This document shows, in pieces, positions 30,737-40,800 of a stretch of 64,000 nucleotides of DNA. The first letter of the stretch is position 1; every line of letters begins with the position of its first letter. Origin of the DNA: Allomyces macrogynus ATCC 38327 (lineage: Eukaryota; Blastocladiomycota; Blastocladiomycetes; Blastocladiales; Blastocladiaceae). The notes under the pieces were generated by a model that did no database searches, had not been told where the DNA came from, and saw only the letters and a program-made list of their open reading frames with translations. The translations under genes and the position numbers were made by a program. The stretch spans positions 1,248,998 through 1,312,997 of the forward strand of contig GG745337.1 in assembly GCA_000151295.1 (NCBI GenBank), given 5' to 3'.

Positions 30737-32497
30737 ATGGAACCAATGGACATCGACGCGCTCGCCACCACCACCACGCGGCTATTGCGCCCCTACCGCG
30801 TCGTCCTCGCCGACATCGAGGGCACAACCACCGACATTGCCTTTGTCCACAACGAGCTCTTCCCCTACGCGCGCGCGCACCTGCCCGCCTACGTGCGCCA
30901 ACACGCCAACGACCCGGCCGTCCAGGCGATTCTGCGCGACTTGCACACCCAGTCCCTCGCCGACGCGCAAGCCGCGAAGCAACCCAACCCGTCCCCGATC
31001 TACGTCGACTTTGCCCCCGTGACGTCCCCGTCCGACCTCGACTCGGTGATCGCGCACCTGCAATGGCTGATGAGGCACGACGTGAAGCGCGGCCCGCTCA
31101 AGTCCCTCCAGGGTCTCGTCTGGGCGGCCGCCTACGCTTCCCGCGCCGTCCAGGGCCACATTTACCCCGACGTTGTCCCCGCGCTCTTGGCCTGGCGCCA
31201 CCTCGACGTGCCCGTCTACATCTATTCGTCTGGGTCGGTCCCCGCCCAGAAACTCTTGTTCGGGCACTCGACCTACGGCGACTTGCAGCCTTACTTTTCT
31301 GGCTACTTTGATACCGCCGTCGGCGCCAAAGTCGCGCCGCAGTCGTACGCGGCCATTTTCAACCGACTCAATGCCGATTTTGCCCAAAAGAACTTCGTCC
31401 CGCTCGCGCCGTCCGACATCCTGTTCCTCAGCGATAACGGCGCCGAACTCGTGGCTGCGCGGCGGATCGGGATCCAGGCGGTGTTGGTCGTGCGCGAAAA
31501 CAACCCCGTCGTGACCGAGGACGCGAAACGCGAGTTTTTAAATGTGGCCGCGTTTGGCGAACTGTTTGCGCCGCACGTATTCAATGTGCTGGATAAGCAG
31601 CGGCCGAATAAGCCCATGGATGCGGTCGAGCCGGGGTTGACGTCGGCAGCTGCTGTGGCGGCGGAGAAACAGGAGACGGAAACGCCGTTCCTGACCAAGA
31701 GGCAGCGCAAGGCGTTGGCGCGCGAGCAGGAACAGAAGCAGCAGGAACAGAAGCAGCAAGCCAAGATGCAGCCGGAGCAGACCAAGCAGCAGCTGGAGCA
31801 GGCCAAGCAGCAACAACGGCCGCAGACGCCCAAGCAGCAAACTCCAAAGCAGCAACAGCAGCCCAAGCAGCAGCCCAAGCAGCAGCCGCAGCCGCAGCCG
31901 CAGCCGCAGCCGCAGCCGCAGCAGAAAAAGCAGCAACCGCAACAACAACAACAACAACAACAACAACAGGCTCCCGCCGCGCCTGAGACCGATGCGCCCA
32001 AGCAGGGGAAGAGGAGGAGTCAGCGCGTCAAGCAGATGACCGACGATGCGGCGGCGTCGATGGCCACCGACGCGACGCCGTCGTCGGCGCTTGCGGCAGA
32101 GGACGTGCCGATCAAGGCTGAGCTGACGACTCCCGCAGCAGCCCTTGCCGCGACTAAACCGGCCGCCGCTCCTGCTGCGGCTCCTGCGGCCACCGCTGAA
32201 CCCGCGACTCCCGCACCGGCACCAGCAACGGCTGCTCCCGCGCCGAACGCGACCCCCGTTCCGGCCGCTGCCGCTAAGCCGGCACCAGCGGCCAAGGCCG
32301 CGCCCAAGCCGGCGGAGGCGACGCCCAAGCAGCCACCCAAGCCCAAGCCCGCGGCGGCCACGCCCCGCGCGACGCCGGCCAAGCGCAAGCGCGAGCAGCA
32401 GCCAGGTACGCCGGCGGACAGCGGCAAGGGGAGCGGTGCACCGGGTCGGTCGACGCCGATGGCGACACGCAGTAAGCGCGCCAAGGTGAACGAGTAA
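30737..32497 (+). CDS. Enolase-phosphatase E1 (methionine salvage) with long disordered tail
   Basis: E1 enolises and dephosphorylates 2,3-diketo-5-methylthiopentyl-1-phosphate to the acireductone in the methionine salvage pathway. One exon, 586 residues. The catalytic HAD domain fills about residues 15-295: nucleophile motif ADIEGTTTDIAFVH, substrate-loop SSGS, conserved Lys in VGAKVAPQSY, and the acidic motif LFLSDNGAEL. That domain is the full size of the usual enzyme (230-260 residues). The remaining ~290 residues are an extension not normal for E1: a Gln/Lys-rich run encoded by CAG/CAA repeats, a Pro-Ala-rich segment and a basic end (TRSKRAKVNE) that looks like a nuclear-type signal. Start Met chosen at 30737, close to the first conserved residues. 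Divergent from the F-box/LRR gene. Confidence 0.92.
   Translation: MEPMDIDALATTTTRLLRPYRVVLADIEGTTTDIAFVHNELFPYARAHLPAYVRQHANDPAVQAILRDLHTQSLADAQAAKQPNPSPIYVDFAPVTSPSDLDSVIAHLQWLMRHDVKRGPLKSLQGLVWAAAYASRAVQGHIYPDVVPALLAWRHLDVPVYIYSSGSVPAQKLLFGHSTYGDLQPYFSGYFDTAVGAKVAPQSYAAIFNRLNADFAQKNFVPLAPSDILFLSDNGAELVAARRIGIQAVLVVRENNPVVTEDAKREFLNVAAFGELFAPHVFNVLDKQRPNKPMDAVEPGLTSAAAVAAEKQETETPFLTKRQRKALAREQEQKQQEQKQQAKMQPEQTKQQLEQAKQQQRPQTPKQQTPKQQQQPKQQPKQQPQPQPQPQPQPQQKKQQPQQQQQQQQQQAPAAPETDAPKQGKRRSQRVKQMTDDAAASMATDATPSSALAAEDVPIKAELTTPAAALAATKPAAAPAAAPAATAEPATPAPAPATAAPAPNATPVPAAAAKPAPAAKAAPKPAEATPKQPPKPKPAAATPRATPAKRKREQQPGTPADSGKGSGAPGRSTPMATRSKRAKVNE
31735..31970 (+). repeat. CAG/CAA trinucleotide-rich tract inside the E1 gene
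   Basis: Imperfect CAG, CCGCAG and CAA repeats encode Gln-, Lys-Gln- and Pro-Gln-rich sequence, including a near-perfect CAA run at about 31938-31965. It is likely length-variable between strains. Confidence 0.75.
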
Positions 32498-32702
32498 ATT
32501 AGTATGGAAGGAGGTGAAGACAGTGCAATTGGCGTTTAGCGATGGCTCAATGTATTTTGTTCATGTCCACACCCAACAACGGCAAATCGACGGTCAGTCC
32601 ACCAAGTCCGTGCCAGTCTCGCGCACGCTGATGATACTCGGTGCGGATCAGATTCGGATGCGGAATGTGCTACGCGATTCGAGGATGAGCACTTGAGGCC
32701 GA

Positions 32703-33466
32703 TCAACGCCGCAATATCAAGAAAGAGACGCACTTTGCAAAGTCGGGCGACCGCGCAATAATGTGGTCAAACTCGACAAAGCTCAATTTTTCGTCGCCGT
32801 CAATATCGGCCTCGGTGAAGACTTGCGTGACAATCTCCTCGATTTCCTCTTCGGTGAGTGCGGACCCAACCTGGCACTGCACGACTTGACGCACGTCGTT
32901 GGGCGAGAGGTAGTCGTCGTCGTCAAAGTCTGGTCGAGTCGCGCGTGTCAGAGAGAATGAACGCGATGCGCGTCGCGAACCGAATCACGCAGCGAGCACA
33001 GCGGCTAAGTACCGTAGATTCGGAACGCATAAAACGACTGTCAGGAAGAGACGATGGTCAGATCGGATTGATATCGGCTTAAGCAGAGCACAGAACCAGT
33101 GCACCTTGACGTCGCGCGTCGCCTCCTCGGAAAAGACTGAGAGAAAGTCGAGAAAGTCCTCGAACGTGATCACGCCGTCGTCGTTGGAGAAGACCTCAGC
33201 GATGCGAAATCGAAACGGATTGATATGCAGCTCGGCAATCGACATGAAGCCTTCCTTGGAGAGCTCGTTGTGGCCGTTGGTCAGACGCTGAAAGTATGCG
33301 TAGATGCTGGTTGTTTGGAGGGCGCGTGAGCTCGGGCCGGTAGACTGATGCGGATGACCGGAGAGCAAGCGGAAACGGACCGTAGGACGTCCTGTCTGCG
33401 GAAAAACGTGTTTTCCTCGAACCACTCGAGCTCCTCTTGCGAAAAGATGGACTGTTTGTTGCCCAT
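32703..33466 (-). CDS. Calcium- and integrin-binding (CIB) family EF-hand protein
   Basis: Minus-strand exons 33466-33381, 33306-33105, 33037-33013 and 32929-32703 are in phase and give 179 residues (CIB proteins about 185-190). The N-terminus MGNKQSIFSQEELE with FFRRQDVLR matches CIB2-type proteins and carries a myristoylation signal (MGNK). EF-hand loops are visible at DFDDDDYLSPND and DIDGDEKLSFVE; the first two hands are degenerate as in the family. The end, HIIARSPDFAKCVSF, matches the CIB C-terminus. Exon 3 is only 25 nt (SFYAFRIY). CIB proteins are calcium sensors at membranes; CIB2 works with mechanotransduction and ciliary proteins in animals, so a flagellar or membrane role in zoospores is inferred, not shown. 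Confidence 0.88.
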
Positions 33467-33963
33467 GTTCGGTTGCCGGGGCCGGGTCGCGCACGAGCGG
33501 GGTCGGTTAGGGTGGAGAAAGTCGTATTTGGTGCGCTTGATATATTGCGGGTGATCGCAGTAAGTTCTGGTCCGATCATTCACGATCAGCAAAAGTCGAC
33601 CTGCGGAGGCAACCGGTGTCGCTGCTGTTGAAGGACGGCCACCAAGAAACAGTGAATGCGTCACAGTCACGCGATCGCGTCGCTCGAGGGTCGCACGAGT
33701 TTCGCTGCCGCATAATAACGACAGCGGCCAACTGCGCCAGCTACAACGACGACCACGGATGATAAAGAAGAAGACGACGACGAGACGCCCGCTTTGTCCA
33801 CACGCACTGGCCCCAACTTGCCGCACTCGACCGCACTGACCGCCCGCAGCTCGATCGCCAAGCCTTCGAGCACGGGGCGACCTCCGACGATTTTACCCCG
33901 ATCCTGCCTGCAAGATCAGGGCAAGCAGCAGCGATCACGGACCCGCTCTCTGTACTCGCCAAC
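33467..33963. promoter_or_regulatory. Divergent promoter region, CIB and F-box/LRR
   Basis: 497 nt between divergent starts with no supportable gene. Frames here are open but without family features. Confidence 0.35.
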
Positions 33964-36900
33964 ATGGCGGCTGCGCCAGTCGACCATACCACGGTGGGCA
34001 GCAACCACGCCAGTACCCAGCCGCGCACGAGCGGCCTCTTGCGCCGGCCATCGGGCCTGAGGTCGAGAGCCAGTACCTGCTCCTCTGACGCCGCGCCTCT
34101 CCTTTCCACCGCCTACGGCGAACTCGCGCCGTCGCCAAGCTTCACGTCTACCGCGTCCGACGCGCTCATCGACATCCATTCGTTCATCCCCGCCGCGCTC
34201 GTCCACGTTGCTCCCAGCCCCAAGCCCATCACCTTACTCGACCTGCCCAACGAACTCATCGAATCCATTGTTCTCTGGGCCGCGCGGTCGCTGCCGTCCC
34301 CAACCATCCCTCAACATTTCGCCCAGCCGACGCTCGATGCTGCCCCCACACCGTGCGTGCGGTCCGTGGCCCGGACCGTGGCCCGGACCTGCCACGCGCT
34401 CGACAAGGCCGTGCACGCACTTCTCTGGAGGCACGTTGTGTTTCGCGCAACGGCCGAGAACGACCGGTGGGTGCTCGCGCACTGGGACGATTTCGAGGGC
34501 GGCGTGATTTATGGCGCGGACCGGCCGGCGCGTCGCGATGTGTGTAAGTGGGCGCGGCACGTCACGATGGACTTGGCGCGCGGCGCATTGTTAGGCGGAA
34601 ACGCGAATGAGGTGGCAGGCGGCCGTTCGCGGCAGACGAGTATGGATGCGACCAGAGCCGCGGCGGTACCTGGTGCAGTAGCGAAAGCATCAGCAGGAAG
34701 TGAGCAGATTTCGGATCAGCAGCTTCAAGGTACCGTTCGTATACGATGGACGTCGAATGGGGTCACGATCAAGGAACTGACACAGCAATAGACCACTTCC
34801 CTGCTGACTGGCTGCACTTTCCCGCGCACTGCACGCACATGCGCACGCTCACCATACGCACTCGCGCCATGCTCGACGCCAGCGCGCTCGCGCGGCTCAT
34901 CACGGCCATTTCTGCGCCCACCTTGACCACCCTCGAGCTCGTCGACACCAAGTATGTCCTGCTCGCGGGAGTCTCCGACGCAGCGGCACTCGCCAACCTG
35001 ACCAACGTGCGGTTGCGCTTTGTCGGGACCATCCCACACCTTCGCTTCGCATTGCGGCTGAAGTCATTAACTGTCGACTCGTCAGAGCTCACGCTAGAGG
35101 CGCTCATGGACCTGTGGCGCATGCCGCACCTCGACTCGGTCGCGCTGCACCATGTCCGTCAAGCGACACAGTCGGCGGCGCACGTCATGCACACGGCCGG
35201 ACTCACTCTCGACGAGGATGGCAGTGACGATGGCAACTACGACTACGATCCACGATCGCACCCTCTCCACTGGCGTCGCGTGCTCTTACTCGACACACCG
35301 TTTGCCATGATCGAGGACCTGGTCCTCCCCACCCTCGACCTCCTCGCGCTGCACTCGATCGCACGCGTGACGCGGCTCCCGTTCCCATCCGTCACCCAAC
35401 TGCACCTGTGCGGGTGCCGCGCCGTGTTCCCGACCGCCGTCGCCGACCTCGTCACGCGCATGCCGCGCTTACAGCGACTGCAAGTCCTGCACACGACATT
35501 GCCCGCGATGGAGGAAGACTTCCCCGGCAACAACCCCGCGCAGGCTGCGACTTCGTCGCGTCCGGCCTGGCGCCAACTCGACTGGCTCGCCGTCTGCGCC
35601 GGCGGTGCCGCACACGCGCTCGGCGGGACGACCTCCATCCTGGACGTTTTTGGCGCCCGGCGACTCGTCTACCACCCTCGGACCCCCCTCGTCGCCCCGG
35701 CGCGCGCGCACGTGCCCGACGCCGCGCGCCACTTGGCGCGCCAACGCGCCGTCTTGCAAGCGGCCGACACCGTCGCCCTGAACCTCCTCAGCCGCCCCTA
35801 TATCACGGACGTGGTCGAGGCGTTGGCCTCGGCGCCGGACGTGACGGGCATCGAGTGGTTGGGCGTGTTCGAGGACGCGGTGCCAAGGATCGCGTTCCCG
35901 TGGATGACGTGCGTGGTGTTTTGTCATTGGACGTGTGCGAATGTGCGCCGGGATCTGGGCTTGTTTGCGGCGTTGGAGAGGTTGGTCGTGCATTTGCCGT
36001 TGACAAGGCCGTGGCGCCGGCCACAGTGCGATTGTGATTTGGCGAGGCCGAGGAGTCGGACCGTGTCAGTGTCGAGCGTCGCGGGGGCCGCGGGGGCAGC
36101 GGCGGCGGGAGTGGGGACGGACGCTGAGCATCCCTGGACGCCACCACTGTCGACGAGCACTTCGGCCGCGTGTCTCGCGTGCGCGTCCCGCGGCGGCGCG
36201 TGCGATGCCGTTGCGCCCGACGATACGAGTATTGCGGATGCCGAACTCCAAGCGCTGTGCCGCGACGCGTGGCGACAATGCCCGACACTGCACGCCGTGG
36301 CGGTCTCGATGCGGCACGATACGGGCGCGCGACTCGTCGAGTGGTTTTCGACGGGTGGCGAACCGACTTCGCCGGCGTCGACCATGGCAGCGGCCGTGCA
36401 TCCGGCTGCCTCGGCCGAGCCGTACGTTCCGCAAGACCTGCAACAGGGGCATCAGCGGATGCGCACGGTGACGGGCGGCGGGTTTGCGGTCGGCGCGGCA
36501 CACATGGACGTGCACTGGAACGCTGCGTCGCGCGCGCACAGTCGGCGCGCGAGCGTCGCGTTCGAATATCCCACCAGTGCAACGGTACCGGACTCGCGCA
36601 CATGGCTGTACTGGTCTGGCGCGCCGACCGCGCCCACGACTCCACGCAGCACCACCTTCACGCTCCCGACCGCACTCGCCGGACTGACCATCGCCATCGA
36701 CACGCCCCAGGCGCCCGTGTTTCGCGTCAACGTGCGCCGGCACGTCGACCCGAGTACGCGATTCGCGACGGCGCGCGCGATGGTCGGGGACGATGTGATG
36801 CGGGACCCGCACGCCGCGTTTGGGCCGGCGGCGGCGGCGGTGGGGCAGGACCCGAGGGCCGACGCGGGCGGGTTCTTGGCGGAGCCGGGGATGGGCGCAC

Positions 36901-36974
36901 CGGGCGTGAGTGCGGAACATGCGCGGGTCGCGAGGAGTGGAGTGACGTGTGTTGCAGTGTTTCGACGTGGGTGA
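33964..36974 (+). CDS. F-box protein with leucine-rich repeats, large
   Basis: Exons 33964-34729 and 34792-36974, joined in phase by a 62-nt GTACCG...TAG intron, give 982 residues. An F-box begins near residue 90 (ITLLDLPNELIESIVLWAAR) after a Ser/Ala-rich leader and continues through RTCHALDKAVHALLWRHV. The long second exon contains LRR-type repeats, for example MRTLTIRTRAMLDASALARL, PTLTTLELVDTKYV and MPRLQRLQVLHTTLP. The C-terminal ~350 residues are Ala/Arg-rich and less repeat-like. Probable substrate-recognition subunit of an SCF ubiquitin ligase; target unknown. It is one of four F-box/LRR-type genes or remnants between 28.7 and 42.6 kb. Confidence 0.75.
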
Positions 36975-37356
36975 GGCCGGGGAGGATCGACGGAGTGCGC
37001 GTGAGGGGTGATCGACGGGGCCTGGAGGGCCGCGGGTCGGCCGGGGGCCCAGAGGAAGCAGGAAAGAGTCGCGCCATCATATATACCATCAGTGATATTA
37101 CGCCGATGCGCGGCGTAGGGCATCTTGGGCACCTTGGTGAGGAAACGCAGAGATCATAGCCTTGCGTGCAGCGCGGGCCAGCACATTTCCTGGCGTGGCA
37201 AGGGCGCGCGATGCAGGCTGGCGTTGTGTTGACGGGGAAGCCGGGGCCACAACCGATGGCGAGACCTACGGTCGGCGCATGCAAGCGCCCATGTCAATGT
37301 GTCCCGACCCGTCGACCAGTCCTCTCTCTCTGTGTTTGCAACAACCAACGACCACC
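36975..37356. promoter_or_regulatory. Upstream region of endopolyphosphatase
   Basis: No gene seen. A CTCTCTCTC run at about 37321-37331 sits about 26 nt before the chosen ATG. An in-frame upstream ATG exists at about 37279; I prefer the later one because the membrane segment follows it directly. Confidence 0.4.
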
Positions 37357-39281
37357 ATGAGGCGACAATCTCCACCACCACCTTTACCTTTACCGGGGCT
37401 GCTCGCCATTGCCATCTGCGCGCTCGTCCTCGCCGCGTCCACCGCACCAAGTCGTAGCAGCGTCGCGGCCGCGGCGCCCGCTCGGCCACCTCGCGAACAC
37501 GCAGAGTTCGCGACCGCCGCAAGTCGCGCTCCCACTGTCAACCTACGGCACCCCGTGCGCCCGTGGACCGACCAGCAGCAACGGCACCGCGGCGACGTCG
37601 CGGCATGGTCGAGCACGGCGGGCGTGCATGAGGGCGCAGAGGCGAGCAACGACAACGACCGCGACGAGACGCCATCGTACGAGTTTTGGCAACTGACCGA
37701 CGCGCATCTCGGTCCGTACTTTCCTCATCCACACCCTATCCCCTCCGTTCGTTACGATGATCTCACGCGCTCCGCCCGTTCAACAGACATGCACTACGTC
37801 CCCGGCACCGCGACCAACGCCACCTGCCACGGCCGCCCGCTCACCACCGCGCTCTCAGAATACACGCCCAACAAGTCGCCCATTGCGGGACTCTACGGCG
37901 CCCCACTCACGCAGTGCGACGCGCCTACGACGCTGTTTGACCGCACGCTCGCGTTTGTGCGCCGCGAGACAACGAATTGGGGTCGTGGCGGGGTCGAATT
38001 TGTGGTCTGGACGGGCGACGGCGTGCGGCACCCAACGGACCGCAGTATGTCAATGTCGTACGCGGAAGTCGTGGGTGTGCACCGGTACTTGGCGTCGCAG
38101 GTCAGGGGGATGGTGCCGGTGGAGGTGCCCGTTGTTCCGACAATTGGGAATAACGGTACGTTTGCGCTCGTCGTGGTGGAGGATTCGCGAGAGAGACTCA
38201 TTGCCTGCACACTGACGGTAGATGTGTTCCCGCACAACGTGCTCGCGCCGCACTCGAAACTCCTGCACGCGCTCTCGCACATCTGGGCACCGTTCATCCC
38301 TGCCGACCAATTGGAGTCGTTCAAGACTTACGGCGCGTTTGTCGTGCCCGTTCGCGCACCTGAGCAGGACGCGGTTGGGTTGAGTGTCGTCTCGATCAAC
38401 ACCATGTGGTTCTACCTGGGCAACCCGTATGCAGCCGAATGTGCCAGCGGGAGCACGGTCGTGGGCGACGTGCACTTGGCGTGGCTCGAGCAAGTGCTGT
38501 GGGAGGCGAAAGAAGGGCGGCGGCAAGTATATGTGATTGGCCACGTCCCGCCGGCGCGCGAGCATTGGCACCGGAGATGCCTGGCGCGGTACGCGTCCAT
38601 GGTCGGGCGGTACAGCGATGTTGTCGTCGCGCAAATCTTCGGGTACGATTTCACTTCTCCCATCCGGGTGGAGAACCGTGCCCTGACTGCTCCGATACCT
38701 GTAGGCACGTCAACCTCGACTACTTTGTCCTCGTCGGCGCCGAAACCGCACCGGTCAACGCCGAAACTGCACCGGTCAACGCCGCCCTGATCCCCACGCG
38801 GCACACTGACGACGAACACCCGATCAAACATGCCGCGACTGTCCGCCGACACTTCACGCAGCAACTGCTCTCTGCCACGACTGCGCTGCACCGGGACCAG
38901 ACGGGCCCGTTCCCCACGGCCACGCCTAACCTGACCGTGGCCCTCGTGTCCCCATCGATCATTCCCAACTACCTCCCCTCGGTGCGGCGTTACGCGGCAA
39001 CCATGCGGTCCGGGTCGCACTTGCTCGCGGATTACACGCAGTACCTGTGGAACATTTCGGACGTGAGTACGTGGACAACCGAGCAGGAATTTAGTGTCGA
39101 GTACAGCGCGCGCGACGCGTACGGGCTCGCGCAACTGGATGCGAGCGAGTACGTGCGGCTCGCGTGGACGCTGATGGGACGGAGTAATGTGGGCGGGGGC
39201 ATGGAGGATAAGGATCTCGAGGCGGTGCGGGACCGGTTCTGGCGGTACTTTGCCGTGAGCACGGGCGTGAGCGAGTTTTGA
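37357..39281 (+). CDS. Endopolyphosphatase (Ppn1-type metallophosphoesterase)
   Basis: Cleaves inorganic polyphosphate inside vacuoles or acidocalcisomes. Exons 37357-38155, 38222-38642 and 38705-39281 give 598 residues. A signal-anchor (LLAIAICALVLAAS) follows a short basic N-terminus, then a lumenal metallophosphatase. All five metal-binding blocks are visible: TDAHLGPY, WTGDG, the GNND block (created exactly by splicing intron 1), VIGHVPP, and FGHVN (created by splicing intron 2). Conserved SINTMWFYLGNP also fits Ppn1. Intron 1 is 66 nt, keeps the frame and lacks a stop, so retention would insert 22 residues into the active site. Acid sphingomyelinase-like phosphodiesterases share the fold, but the GNND and VPP blocks favour Ppn1. 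Confidence 0.88.
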
Positions 39282-40317
39282 GGATTCCGGATGGGAGTGG
39301 GGCGCGCGCAAAATTTACATATCTTTGCCAGCTAAATCAGCCGTTGCAGACGACAACTTTGCTTGCGCGATCGAGGGGGAGAGCAGGCCATGCGAGATGT
39401 CTTCATTGCTTGTTGCGTCCATCCGGCCATTCACCATCAGCCTGTCGCCAGTCCAGTCGCGTCCAACCAGGCAGTGCGAAGGCGACAGCACCGCACACGA
39501 TGGACTTGACCGGTTGCCAATGGAAGGGCCCTGATTTTCGATGCGTTTGACGAGGGCCAAGGGCGAGACGGCCTTGGGGACAAGAAGTTCACCTGTCGGC
39601 AAAATGGGAGGACGTAACACTGGTGTTGGGAAAAGCCAATCAACGTTGTGGTTTTGGTTGACGAAGGAGGCAGTAGACAACCAGGGGCCAGACAGGAACA
39701 GACCACCCCGCCCAGCCCGAACAGATTTATCGATTTTTACCAATCAAAAAGTGAACCATGGACCGCCCAGAGCAGCCAGCTCAACGCGTCGTTCGCGTTC
39801 CTCTGGGGAACAAATCCCCAGTTAATTGCAAGATTGACGACTGAATGAGTGGAGCAAGGCGCTCGTGAGTAACAGCAAGCCAAGTGGCTAGCGTATCGGC
39901 CAGTTAAGTGTAAAAACGCCGTCATCAGCTGGACTATCACACCAGGCATTGGCGCAATCAACTTGTCCAAAATCCCAGGCCGAAGAATGGAGCCAAGAAG
40001 AAAGGATATCAACGTTTTGAAACACTGATTCATCACAACCGAGTTGAAAAACGTAAATGAAGTCATGAGGCTGCAGGTCCGGTTTGGTGTCGTTGGTTCG
40101 TTCGTGGTGAGAGTGGAGAGCATGTCCCATAATGCTAGTAACCAGCTTAACTTGAGGACCGAATGCCAGTGATTGCCTGTCGTCTTGGAACGCGACATTA
40201 AAAAGCACATTGTTTCACTCCGACCAACCCCTGGACTGGAAAACAGGATGCGGTCGAAAACAGCTGGAAATGAAATGTCGGAGCCGGCATCACACTTTCA
40301 TGGACGCGGGAGGCGGG
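39282..40317. other. AT-richer stretch without a supportable gene
   Basis: GC content and codon composition drop compared with flanking genes. The best frames are minus-strand 39888-40208 and 39737-40210, in different phases and with no recognisable motif. They may be eroded 3' exons of the F-box fragment that follows on the same strand, but I could not find a consistent splice. Confidence 0.35.
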
Positions 40318-40626
40318 CTAGTCGCGGGGCAATATCCACGGTATAACCATTTTCAGGCTGCCACTGTCAGGCACCATCAGCAGAGAGATTTGTGGGAGCC
40401 GTTGCCGACGGCCGTACACCCGCTTTATCCTCGGCAACACAGTCGTGAAAGTCGCCCGGTCGGCCAGCGTAGTAGCGGCATAATGGCGGCGCCAGGACTG
40501 AGCAGGAGCCTGAAATGCTGCCAAGTGGTGGCATGTCTGCTGGAGGCGCGCAATAGAGTGGGTGTCGAGACACGTGAGCAGCGTCGACAGGACAACGTCA
40601 GGCAAGTCGACAAGTCTTAGGCTCAT
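40318..40626 (-). pseudogene. F-box gene fragment (N-terminal)
   Basis: About 100 residues on the minus strand starting MSLRLVDLPDVVLSTLLTCL contain a clear F-box (VDLPDVVLSTLL, then HSIARLQQTCHHLAAFQ). The frame ends after about 100 codons with no LRR region, and the downstream sequence on that strand is AT-rich with broken frames. It may be a truncated paralog of the neighbouring F-box/LRR genes, or the first exon of a gene whose other exons I cannot resolve. Confidence 0.5.
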
Positions 40627-40800
40627 GTTGTTGAATAGCTTTGGGGGAGAAACTGGAACTGAAGAGTGGGAGGGAGGGCGACAGACGAGTTTGCTTCCGC
40701 TCTCGTCGCTGATGTTGATGCATGTGTGTGCTGTGTGATGCGTGATGGGTGCATGACGGAAGAAAATTACTTGCCGGGTCAAGCAAAACTATCGCTTCAT

